Shown here: positions 23,568 to 31,040 of the stretch, one piece after another
How positions within the stretch are numbered: position 1 is the first letter of the stretch
Layout of the letters: each line of letters starts with the position of its first letter
Assembly: GCA_937925845.1 (NCBI GenBank)
Contig: CALAML010000041.1
Location: 1-47,431, forward strand
Source of the DNA: an uncultured Acidimicrobiales bacterium
Lineage (GTDB): Bacteria; Actinomycetota; Acidimicrobiia; Acidimicrobiales; CALAML01
Reading direction: 5' to 3'
DNA length: 47,431 nucleotides
Translations under genes and position numbers: made by a program
Notes under the pieces: generated by a model
Database searches by the model: none
Told to the model about the DNA's origin: nothing
The model's input: the letters and a program-made list of their open reading frames with translations, nothing else

Positions 23568-25318
23568 GCCATTCGGAACGATCGACTCAGCCCTTCAGGG
23601 CGGTGGATTCCGATACTGCGGCGCGGAACCGGGAGCGTCGAATCCTGGTGGTCGACGACGACTCGCTCGACCGTAGAATCCTGCGGGACCTGCTCGCGTC
23701 ATCTGCATTGACCACCTACACGGTGACCGAGGTGGGGGACCAGGAACAAGCGCTCCTGGCCCTCAGCGACATCGACTACGACGTGTGCCTGGTCGATTAC
23801 TACCTGGGTCGGGACCAGCGCGGAACTGACCTGATCGCCACCAGCCTCGACAAGGGAAACCGGACACCCTTTATCGTGTTGACCGGGTCGACCAGTCCGG
23901 AGACGGATCGAGTTGCCCTCGAAGCGGGCGCTGTGGACTTCTTGGCCAAGGACGAGTTGACGTCATCGTCACTCGATCGCGCCATCCGCTTCGCCTGTCG
24001 CCAAGCCGAGCTGTTAAGGCGTATCACCGAACAGGCTGCGTGTGATCCGCTGACCGGCCTGGCCAACCGCACCGAGATCACCCGGGGTATTGAGCACCGA
24101 CTGAGTGAACTCCAACGGTCCGACGGCGGCATCTTGGCGGTGCTGTATCTCGACCTCGACGGCTTCAAGCGGGTCAACGACACCCTGGGACATTCGGCGG
24201 GCGACCTTGAGCTCCAGCGCGTGGCCTCGGTGATCCGCTCCGCTAGTAGGGGACACGATCTTGTCGGGCGCCATGGTGGTGACGAGTTCGTCATTGCGGC
24301 CCGCTTCGAGGATTCCGGGCTCGGCGCCGTCCGTCTGGCCGAACGAATCTGCGCCGAGGTCAGCGACGACCGGAGCGGGCCCGAGTCGGTCGGAGTGAGC
24401 GTTGGGGTGGCGACCACCAGCGACCCGGAGGCCACCGCCGCCGAGTTGCTTTGGCAGGCCGACCTGGCCATGTATCAGGCCAAGGATGCCGGTCGAGGCC
24501 GGGTACAGCTGTACGACGAGGAGCTCCGTGCTGCGCTCGTAGCAAGGATCAGCCTCGAGCGAGACCTTCTTCGCGCTCTGGATCAGGACAAGCTGAGCCA
24601 GGCCTACCAGCCCGTCTTCAACCTCGAGACCAGAGCAATAGTGGGCTTCGAAGCGCTGGCTCGTTGGGAGCATCCTGAACAAGGCCCGATCGATCCGAAT
24701 CGCTTTGTCGCCGTCGCCCAGGAATGCGGGGCCTCCCGCCAACTCACCCGGTGGTCGCTCAACGCTCTATGCCGGACGATCTCTCAAGTCACCGCAGCGC
24801 TGCCGACCATGTCGTTCGCTGCCAGTATCAATGTCGGGGTCGATGACCTCGGCGCCGGGGGACTGTGCGAGGACGTTCTGGCCGCCGCTGGGGTACACGG
24901 TGTCGATCCGAGCTGTCTGATCGTCGAGATCGCTGAGGGTCAAGCGGTGACCAACGACTGTGCTCGAAAGGAACTTCTGCAGCTCGTCGACATCGGCGTT
25001 GGCGTTGCCATCGACGACTTCGGTACCGGCTTTTCGTCGCTGAGCAAGATCCACGAGCTGCCGCTGACCCACCTCAAACTGGACCGTTCCTTTGTGGCGT
25101 CTCTCGACAAGCCGGGAATGCCGGAAGTGGTGGCCACGATTCACGCCTTGGCTCGAAGCATCGGCGTGGCCGCCGTGGCCGAAGGCATCGAGACCGAGGA
25201 ACAACTGCGCCATCTCGCCGACGTCGGCTTTCGGCTGGGTCAGGGCTACCTGGTCTCCGGCGCCATGAGCTCCGACGACCTGCTCAACTTTCTCCGAGAA
25301 GCGACCACAACCTCCTAA
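23564..25318 (+). CDS. Response regulator with GGDEF and EAL domains (c-di-GMP synthesis and hydrolysis)
   Basis: 584 residues. The receiver domain has VVDDDS, phosphorylation site D78 (LVDYYLG), VLTGST and FLAKDE. The GGDEF domain has an intact RHGGDEFV (238-242) and an I-site RxxD (229-232) five residues before it, for product inhibition. The EAL domain has all expected catalytic residues: GFEALARW, SINVG, VEIAEG, DDFGTG, LKLDRSF, EGIETEEQ and GQGYLVSG. Both activities are therefore possible, with the receiver likely setting the balance. It is translationally coupled to the DHp-only protein. No PilZ or other c-di-GMP effector is in the window. Confidence 0.95.
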   Translation: MSHSERSTQPFRAVDSDTAARNRERRILVVDDDSLDRRILRDLLASSALTTYTVTEVGDQEQALLALSDIDYDVCLVDYYLGRDQRGTDLIATSLDKGNRTPFIVLTGSTSPETDRVALEAGAVDFLAKDELTSSSLDRAIRFACRQAELLRRITEQAACDPLTGLANRTEITRGIEHRLSELQRSDGGILAVLYLDLDGFKRVNDTLGHSAGDLELQRVASVIRSASRGHDLVGRHGGDEFVIAARFEDSGLGAVRLAERICAEVSDDRSGPESVGVSVGVATTSDPEATAAELLWQADLAMYQAKDAGRGRVQLYDEELRAALVARISLERDLLRALDQDKLSQAYQPVFNLETRAIVGFEALARWEHPEQGPIDPNRFVAVAQECGASRQLTRWSLNALCRTISQVTAALPTMSFAASINVGVDDLGAGGLCEDVLAAAGVHGVDPSCLIVEIAEGQAVTNDCARKELLQLVDIGVGVAIDDFGTGFSSLSKIHELPLTHLKLDRSFVASLDKPGMPEVVATIHALARSIGVAAVAEGIETEEQLRHLADVGFRLGQGYLVSGAMSSDDLLNFLREATTTS

Positions 25319-25678
25319 AGGGGAAGTAGGCATCAGGAAAGCCGATTCCCGGTGTCTCTAGCAACTTTACATAACGTGGATTCTAGGCGGTGCTAATGCC
25401 GCAAGGCTCCAGTCGTCGCCAGGAACCCGCAGGGTTCCCGGGCTCCTTGGTGTTCGCGCTGCGGACTCTTTCTCGCTTTGGCTCGTCCCTCGCCAGCTCG
25501 GACAACTCGCTGGCGCTGGTGCCTGGACCGTTGCGGGCCTTTGGGGTTGCTGCAAGCCGCTTGCGTGGCACAGACCGCCTGACATGCCTTCGGCGTGCAC
25601 ACCTGTCGGCACAGCACTACTGATGAACCTTCCCTTTAGGCATCAAAGTGCTGGTCTTTGGCAGTAGCGTTGTGCACA
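25319..25678. other. 360-bp intergenic region with hairpins; possible structured RNA or long 5' leader
   Basis: No convincing gene: short frames on both strands overlap and match nothing I know. It contains a perfect GGAACCC-GCA-GGGTTCC hairpin near 25422-25438 and further GC-rich inverted segments. AACTTTACATAACGT near 25363-25377 could be a promoter, giving a roughly 300-nt leader or small RNA before the RGG gene at 25679. I cannot match it to tmRNA, RNase P RNA, 6S, SRP RNA or a riboswitch class. Confidence 0.4.
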
Positions 25679-27493
25679 ATGGCACGCCGTATTGAAGTAG
25701 AGCTCACCAGCCAGCGCGACGATGGTTCTTGGACCTGGCGCGCCGCTGGTGCGAAACAGCCCAAGGGAGACCTTCAGGGCTCATTGTTGTATCCAGACGC
25801 CAAGGTTGGCGATGTGGTCCGCGCCGATGCCGAGTTCGGTATCGACGGGATCGACATTGTGGCGATTTTGCCGCCCAAGGGTGCTCGTAAAGAGACCCCA
25901 ACCCTGGAGATTCTCGGCTCGGGTCGCGAGGAGCAACTGGTCACCACGCAGTTGGCTCCCAAAGGCAAGGGTGGCCGAGGTCGTGACAGGGGCGATCGCG
26001 GCGACCGAGGTGATCGCGGCGGACGTGGCGGCCGCAACGACCGTGGTGGTCGAGGCGGCGGCGGCGGTCGAGACCGTGATGGCGGTGGGCGCAGCGACGG
26101 AGATCGTGGTGGTCGAGGCGGCGGTCGTCCCCGGTATGAGGACTCGGCGCCCAAGCCCAAAAAGTTGCGTCCGGGCAAGGCCAACCGCACCGCATGGTTC
26201 GAGGCCCTTCCGGAGGAACAGAAGCCGGTTGGCGATCAGTTGATGCGTGGCGGCGGTCTCCCCCAGATCCGCCAGGCCATCGAAGCCCAGAGCGAGCAGG
26301 CCGTAAAAGAGGGCCAACCCGCCATCAACCCGGAGCCTCTTCTAGCCTTGGCTGAGACGATGCTGCCGGGCTACCGCGAAGCGGAGTGGCGCGACCGGGC
26401 CCAGGCGGCCCAGGCCGACATCGAAGAACTCGATCTGCGAGATTTGCGTTCGGTTGTTGGTTCCGCGGAAACCGGGGCCCGGGACGAAGAGTCTCGAGCG
26501 CTGGCTTCAGAGCTACGCGAAGCCCTGACACGTCGCGTGGAGGGCGACCACTCCAAGTGGTTGGCCGAGTTGGGGCAGGTGTTGAGCGATGGTCGTACCG
26601 TGCGGGCGCTGCGGTTGAGCAGCCGTCCGCCCAAGGCCGGTGCTCCCCTGCCTGCTGACATTTCGTCACGACTGATCGCCAGCGCTTCGGAGGCGATGAC
26701 CTCCGATACCGCTCAGGATCGTTGGGCCACAGTTCTCAACGCCGTGGCCTTCTCGCCGGTTCGCCAGCAGGTCACGCCCCAGGGCATTCCCGCCGAGCCG
26801 AATGAGGCCCTGGTCGCTGAGGTAACCAAGTTGTCGACCCGTACCCCGGAGATCGCCAAGCTCTTTGGCATCGAGCCCACCGAAGTCCCCCGTCAGCGCC
26901 GCAAGCGAGGCGGCAAGGGCAAGGGTGGTGCCAACAAGCCGCAGGGTGGCGCTCCGAAGGACGATTCGAAGAAGCCAACCGACGGCGACAGCGAGGCCAA
27001 GGCGGATGCCGCGAAGGCTGAGGGCGCTCAGGCGGCCCCTGCTGCTGAGGCAGATGCCGCCGCATCGCCGGAAACCGCGCCGAAAGAAGCACCGGCGGTC
27101 GATGACGGCCCAGCGGAAGCATCATCAAGCGCAGCTGCCGAGCCAACACCAGCACCAGCGGAATCCGCGGCGCAGGCCGAATCGACTTCCAGCGAATCAG
27201 CGCCAGCCGATGCGACCAAAACGGAGGCCGCTGAGGCCGAAGAAGCACCAGCAGCGGAGTCTGCGGTCGCCGAACCCGAGACCGCACCTGAGGCCCCTAG
27301 CGTCGAGGCAGAGCCGGAAGCGCCAGCTCCAGAGTCGGCGCCAGCCGATGCCGAGGCCACGGCACCAGAAGTGGTGACACCTTCAGCCACCGAAGATGCT
27401 GGCTCCACCGAGACACCAGCGACCGAGACACCCGCGACCGCAACGCCAGATGGCACCGACGGGTCAGCCGATACCACTCCCCCAGCCAACTAG
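25679..27493 (+). CDS. RGG-rich, low-complexity protein of unknown function
   Basis: 604 residues, cytoplasmic. Residues 1-80 form a compact beta-rich region (RRIEVELTSQRDDGSWTWRA ending KVGDVVRADAEFG). Residues 96-152 are an RGG/DRGG tract (GDRGDRGDRGGRGGR). Residues 165-410 are helical and globular (RTAWFEALPEEQKPVGDQLM). A basic patch (RQRRKRGGKGKGG) is followed by about 185 residues of Ala/Pro/Glu/Thr-rich tail. RGG tracts commonly bind RNA and favour condensate formation; a translation- or RNA-related role is inference. ATG 25679 is used (TAGCGT eight bases upstream). A strong terminator follows. The product is not one I recognise. Confidence 0.72.
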   Translation: MARRIEVELTSQRDDGSWTWRAAGAKQPKGDLQGSLLYPDAKVGDVVRADAEFGIDGIDIVAILPPKGARKETPTLEILGSGREEQLVTTQLAPKGKGGRGRDRGDRGDRGDRGGRGGRNDRGGRGGGGGRDRDGGGRSDGDRGGRGGGRPRYEDSAPKPKKLRPGKANRTAWFEALPEEQKPVGDQLMRGGGLPQIRQAIEAQSEQAVKEGQPAINPEPLLALAETMLPGYREAEWRDRAQAAQADIEELDLRDLRSVVGSAETGARDEESRALASELREALTRRVEGDHSKWLAELGQVLSDGRTVRALRLSSRPPKAGAPLPADISSRLIASASEAMTSDTAQDRWATVLNAVAFSPVRQQVTPQGIPAEPNEALVAEVTKLSTRTPEIAKLFGIEPTEVPRQRRKRGGKGKGGANKPQGGAPKDDSKKPTDGDSEAKADAAKAEGAQAAPAAEADAAASPETAPKEAPAVDDGPAEASSSAAAEPTPAPAESAAQAESTSSESAPADATKTEAAEAEEAPAAESAVAEPETAPEAPSVEAEPEAPAPESAPADAEATAPEVVTPSATEDAGSTETPATETPATATPDGTDGSADTTPPAN

Positions 27494-27541
27494 GCGGGAA
27501 CTGAAGTGACCTGGGCTCTGGCGAGCCAAAGCGCCTGAGCG

Positions 27542-27582
27542 AGTTTGTAGTTTTCGGGGTCGGACCCGGAAAACGACAAACT
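27542..27582 (+). terminator. Intrinsic terminator after the RGG gene
   Basis: Long imperfect inverted repeat: AGTTTGTAGTTTTCGGGGT pairs with the downstream GGACCCGGAAAACGACAAACT. It is rich in A/T pairs at its base and sits 49 bp after the stop, before the convergent zinc-ribbon gene, so it may act both ways. Confidence 0.75.
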
Positions 27583-27615
27583 TGCTGGTCGCGTCCGCCC
27601 TTTACCGTGGCCGGT

Positions 27616-27831
27616 CTATTGGCGGCTGGAGTTGGCTGAGGTGCTGGCTCGGCCGAGGTATTCCCCGGACTTCGGGCATTCGTCCCAGCGGGCGCCGCAG
27701 GCGGTGCAGCGGCAACTGTCGAAGCGGAGGCTGGCCAGATACAGGCGCTCTACCTCAAACCCTTCGCAGAAGGGACAACCTTGTCGGTTTGGCGTTCCGC
27801 CCACGTCAACCTCGGAAGTGTTTGGCTTCAC
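27616..27831 (-). CDS. Small zinc-ribbon protein
   Basis: About 71 residues. Two CxxC pairs form a zinc ribbon: GCPFCEGFEVERLYLASLRF followed by CRCTACGARWDECP. Function unknown. The start is uncertain: GTG 27831 gives MKPNTSEVDVGGTP, with TACCCT upstream; GTG 27855 and 27861 are alternatives, and the frame stays open to 28098 without a family-like sequence. Confidence 0.6.
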   Translation of the reverse strand: MKPNTSEVDVGGTPNRQGCPFCEGFEVERLYLASLRFDSCRCTACGARWDECPKSGEYLGRASTSANSSRQ

Positions 27832-27972
27832 GAACTGTCCCCGAGGGTACCGCACCAGCACCCCTGAACACGAACAAGCGTCATGACGATCTGACGAACT
27901 TCCTCTACCCCAACTGTTGATTGTGCTGCATGGGAAGTCGGCGACACTCGACCGGGCGGTACCGGGTCGGAT

Positions 27973-27978
27973 TAGTTT
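27973..27978 (+). promoter_or_regulatory. -10 element of leaderless promoter for the crotonase gene
   Basis: TAGTTT, then GGGCCC, then ATG 27985. Confidence 0.6.
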
Positions 27979-27984
27979 GGGCCC

Positions 27985-28746
27985 ATGCTCGATATTGAAC
28001 TGCACAACCATGTGGCCATCCTTCGCATCAATCGGCCGGAGGCCCGCAACGCCATCAACGGGGACGTGGCCGAGGCCATGGAGGCCGGCATCGATCAACT
28101 GGAGGCCGACGACAACCTTTGGCTGGGTGTGGTGGCGGGGGCCGGACCGGTGTTTTGTGCTGGTGCCGATCTCAAGGAGGTTGCTGCGGGAAACGGAGGC
28201 CGGCTGGGTACTAAGCGTGGTGGTTTCGGCGGCATCGTGGCTCGCGAGCGCACCAAGCCCCTGATCGCGGCGGTGGATGGTCCAGCCCTGGCCGGCGGCA
28301 CCGAGATCGCCCTGGCGTGTGACCTGATCGTGGCTTCGAGAGAAGCCCGATTTGGAATTCCCGAGGTCAAGCGTTCACTGGTGGCTGCCGCCGGCGGGCT
28401 CTTTCGACTCCCTCGGAAGCTGCCGCCCAACATCGCCATGGAAGCGGCGTTGACCGGTGACCCGATCAGCGCCGAGCGGGCCCACCACTTTGGTTTGGTC
28501 AACGAGCTTTGTGATCCGGGCCAGGCCGAGAGCGCAGCGCTCGCTCTCGCGAGCCGTATCGAGGCCAACGCTCCCCTGGCGGTTCGTGAGAGTCGTTCGG
28601 TGATGCTGGCCTCAGCGCTGGCCGATGACCGCACGGGCTTTCAGCTTTCGGGCGAGGCCATGGCTCGCCTGGCTGGCACCAACGACTTTGCCGAGGGGCC
28701 GCGCGCCTTTATCGAGAAGCGACCGCCGACCTGGACCGGGTCGTGA
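27985..28746 (+). CDS. Enoyl-CoA hydratase/isomerase (crotonase) family protein
   Basis: 253-residue crotonase-fold enzyme acting on acyl-CoA thioesters. Oxyanion-hole segments are FCAGADLKEV and AVDGPALAGGTEIALACDLIVAS. The second catalytic region reads FGIPEVKRSLVAAAGGLFRLPR; the first acidic residue expected in classic enoyl-CoA hydratase (GNxEEL) is not present, so the exact reaction is uncertain. The C-terminal FAEGPRAFIEKRPPTWTG is typical of crotonases. It may serve fatty-acid or sterol degradation. Confidence 0.9.
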   Translation: MLDIELHNHVAILRINRPEARNAINGDVAEAMEAGIDQLEADDNLWLGVVAGAGPVFCAGADLKEVAAGNGGRLGTKRGGFGGIVARERTKPLIAAVDGPALAGGTEIALACDLIVASREARFGIPEVKRSLVAAAGGLFRLPRKLPPNIAMEAALTGDPISAERAHHFGLVNELCDPGQAESAALALASRIEANAPLAVRESRSVMLASALADDRTGFQLSGEAMARLAGTNDFAEGPRAFIEKRPPTWTGS

Positions 28747-28782
28747 GCCGTCAGCTGGTGATGGGTTGACCGGACAGAACGA

Positions 28783-29289
28783 TCAGCTGGTGAGTGCTCG
28801 ATGCACGGTGAGGTTGCGAGCCACCAACCCGTAGCTTTCGAAAAAGTTCTTGGTGTCGCGGTTGCCAGGCAGCACAACGGTGTCGATGCCGATGCAGCCC
28901 CACTCCCGGGCTTGGTCAACCAGCAGATCCATCATCGCCGCCCCCACTCCGACCTTGCGGGCTCCTGGATCCACAAAAAGGTCCTGCACCCGGGCCAGCA
29001 GCGCGCCGTCGCGAAGGGTCTCCGTGGCGACGGTTCCGTAGCCGATGATGACGTCGTCGATGGTCCCGACCACCGCAAACTGGTCGGGTGCGCTGACCGC
29101 TTCGGTGAGATCAGCAGTGGCCGGGAGTGCTCGGGCCTCGCGCCGATGCCAGATCCCGCCACCCCGTTCTTCGATCTGTTCACCGATCGCCGTCTCGGCC
29201 AACAGCGCCATCACTGCTACGTCATCCACAGCTGCGGCGCGGGCGCCCTCAACGACTGCAGAGTTCGGAACGGAGGGCGTGTCGGTCAT
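28783..29289 (-). CDS. GNAT-family N-acetyltransferase
   Basis: 168-residue acetyl-CoA-dependent transferase. Motif A is LFVDPGARKVGVGAAMMDLLVDQAREWG, with the pyrophosphate loop spread over RKVGVGA. Motif B follows as IDTVVLPGNRDTKNFFESYG. The substrate is unknown. ATG 29289 is used; longer upstream frames are shadows of the Lys-rich gene. It follows that gene by 16 bp on the same strand, so a shared operon is likely. Confidence 0.85.
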   Translation of the reverse strand: MTDTPSVPNSAVVEGARAAAVDDVAVMALLAETAIGEQIEERGGGIWHRREARALPATADLTEAVSAPDQFAVVGTIDDVIIGYGTVATETLRDGALLARVQDLFVDPGARKVGVGAAMMDLLVDQAREWGCIGIDTVVLPGNRDTKNFFESYGLVARNLTVHRALTS

Positions 29290-29305
29290 TGTGAGGCGGC
29301 GGACG

Positions 29306-30271
29306 TTATGCCGCGAGCAGTTGGGCGACCTGTCCGAGGATCGTCTTTCGCCCCCGGTTGGCGGACTCATAACGCTGGATCTGCCGTAATTCGCCCTTGT
29401 TGAGGCTGCGTAGCATGGGCACCACCTGTGACGCTGACAGCTCGTCGTAACCCGGAATAGCGAGGGTCTCCACAACGGGTGCTGCCGCTGGTGCCGCCGC
29501 CTTTTTGGCTGAGCCCTTTTTGGTTGCTGCCTTTTTGGCCGAGGTCTTCTTCGCGGTGGCCTTCTTTTTGGCCGAGCTCTTGTTGCTCGCCGACTTCTTC
29601 GTGACAGTCTTCTTTTTTGCTGAGCTCTTCTTGGCTGAGCTCTTCGCCGCACCGGTGCTCTTCTTGGCTGGGCTTTTCTTTGCGGCCGCCTTCTTCTTGG
29701 CTGAGCTTTTTGTTGCGGCCGCCTTCTTCTTGGTGGCGGTCTTGGCCTTGGCCGCGCTCTTTTTCTTGGCTGCCTTCTTCTTGGATTCCCCTGACGGCTT
29801 TGCCGTTGGCTTATCCGAAGCCTTGGTCTCCGTCTTGGGCTTGGCCTGTGCCTTCGTGGCCGTCTCTGTTGCGGTCGAGGCAACCACCGGCGGCCCACCC
29901 CACATCGGCTTCGGCTTCGGGAGCAGAGCGCCCAGTAGGTCGGCCCCGACTTTCTGGAGGCTCAACACGTCTCCGCCGCCAGAGCCGCCAGAGCCGCCTG
30001 TGGTGCCACCGGTGCTTGGTGTCGGATCGCCGGCCACGGTGCGCTTCAGCTTGGTGATGGCGAAACCACCGATCACCCGGGCGTTGTTCACCTCGGTGCG
30101 GCCCCGCTTGGCCATCTCCGGGAACAGGTTAACCGATTCGACGGCAAATCCCAGGGGCGCGAAGAAGAGTAGGTCCATCATCTGATCCAGCGGATCGATA
30201 TCGTCGTCGGTGCTCTTGTTGGAGGCGCCGGCGGAAGTGTCTTTGGTCGCGGTCGATGAGCGATCAGCCAT
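29306..30271 (-). CDS. Lys/Ala-rich histone-H1-like protein
   Basis: 321 residues. The N-terminal 70 include MMDLLFFAPLGFAVESVNLFPEMAKRGR, a mostly hydrophobic helix that could bind a membrane or partner. From about residue 145 to 270 the sequence is almost wholly Lys, Ala, Ser and Thr in KKAAAKK-type repeats like histone H1 and bacterial Hc1 tails, so DNA or RNA binding is likely. The C-terminal 50 residues form a small helical domain (YDELSASQVVPMLRSLNKGELRQIQRYE). ATG 30271 is seven bases after TACCCT. It lies directly beside the very acidic protein at 30323. The function is not established. Confidence 0.78.
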   Translation of the reverse strand: MADRSSTATKDTSAGASNKSTDDDIDPLDQMMDLLFFAPLGFAVESVNLFPEMAKRGRTEVNNARVIGGFAITKLKRTVAGDPTPSTGGTTGGSGGSGGGDVLSLQKVGADLLGALLPKPKPMWGGPPVVASTATETATKAQAKPKTETKASDKPTAKPSGESKKKAAKKKSAAKAKTATKKKAAATKSSAKKKAAAKKSPAKKSTGAAKSSAKKSSAKKKTVTKKSASNKSSAKKKATAKKTSAKKAATKKGSAKKAAAPAAAPVVETLAIPGYDELSASQVVPMLRSLNKGELRQIQRYESANRGRKTILGQVAQLLAA

Positions 30272-30322
30272 AGCTTCCAGGGTACCCGGAGCCACCGGGG
30301 GTGGCTCCGGAACCATGGAATG

Positions 30323-30853
30323 TCAGCTCTCCAGGTGCTCGATCCCCCAGCATGGATCTTCGCCGTTTGGACACGTTCGCTTCGCCGGCGCGCCGAACTG
30401 GTCCGCGGTCACCAGCATGAAGCAGCCCTGGCAGGTGAACTCTTCTTCGCGTTTCGTAGGAAGATCGGTGTCGGACTTGGCCGCCGCCTTCTTGGGCTTG
30501 GCCACCGTCTCAGCCTCTTCGTCTTCGTCGTCCTCATCCTCGTCATCGTCGGCGGCGATGCGGTCCTTGAGGATGGCGTCGAGGTCGGCCTCGACGTCTT
30601 CCTCGTCGTCCTCGTCATCATCGTCTTCGTCTTTGACCTTGGCGACGGGCTCTTCCTTGGGCGCGTCGGCATCCTCGTCATCATCGTCGTCGAGAATCGC
30701 GGCGTCGTCATCTAGGTCGAGGTCCTCATCGATGTCGTCGATGTCGTCGATCTCGTCGATCTCGTCGACGTCCTCATCGAGGTCGGGGTCGATTTCTTCC
30801 TCGTCCGGGTCGAATACTTCCTCGTCCGAGTCCTGGTCGTCTTTGGCTGCCAT
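30323..30853 (-). CDS. Acidic DUF4193-like protein with C-terminal Cys motif
   Basis: 176 residues. Residues 1-130 are dominated by Asp and Glu (EIDEIDDIDDIDEDLDLDDD), a low-complexity acidic tail. The C-terminal 40 carry EFTCQGCFMLVTADQFG and RTCPNGEDPCWGIEHL, four Cys likely to bind zinc, resembling DUF4193. The DNA is rich in repeated GAC/GAT/GAG codons. It is 51 bp upstream of the Lys-rich gene on the same strand; acidic and basic partners side by side suggest they bind each other, which is inferred. Confidence 0.78.
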   Translation of the reverse strand: MAAKDDQDSDEEVFDPDEEEIDPDLDEDVDEIDEIDDIDDIDEDLDLDDDAAILDDDDDEDADAPKEEPVAKVKDEDDDDEDDEEDVEADLDAILKDRIAADDDEDEDDEDEEAETVAKPKKAAAKSDTDLPTKREEEFTCQGCFMLVTADQFGAPAKRTCPNGEDPCWGIEHLES

Positions 30854-30960
30854 TTCTTACCAATCACAAGGGATATTCAAGGTCGGGCTTTTGGCGATTG
30901 CGACACCATAGCCACGACGCCGGATAATAGACACATTTCCCGCCGATAGGGGTTAATCAT

Positions 30961-30994
30961 GGCCGGATTTCTTCTTTTCGCCAGAATCCTGGCC
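30961..30994 (-). terminator. Possible terminator hairpin downstream of the ThyX-like gene
   Basis: GGCCGGATT pairs with AATCCTGGCC (one bulge), with a 15-nt loop. It lies in the 187-bp gap between the ThyX-like stop and the acidic-protein start; no strong U-tract follows. Nothing else is seen in the gap. Confidence 0.4.
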
Positions 30995-31040
30995 AACCCT
31001 TAGCACCTTGTTTGTCCACGGCTGCGATAGCACTGGTCGA

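Noticed and set aside
25367..25623. Small open frames on both strands in the 25.3-25.7 kb gap
   Set aside because: Several overlapping frames of similar length, none with a ribosome site, promoter spacing or recognisable motif.
28751..28794. Direct repeat TCAGCTGGTGA, 33 bp apart
   Set aside because: Eleven bases, the second copy is inside the end of the GNAT gene; likely chance.
29505..30185. 226-residue hydrophobic open frame on the plus strand
   Set aside because: Antisense of the Lys/Ala-rich tract: CTT/GCC codons read as Leu, Phe and Ala, mimicking membrane helices.
30210..30911. Ser-rich 233-residue frame on the plus strand
   Set aside because: Antisense of the Asp/Glu-rich gene; poly-Ser is the complement of GAC/GAT/GAG repeats.
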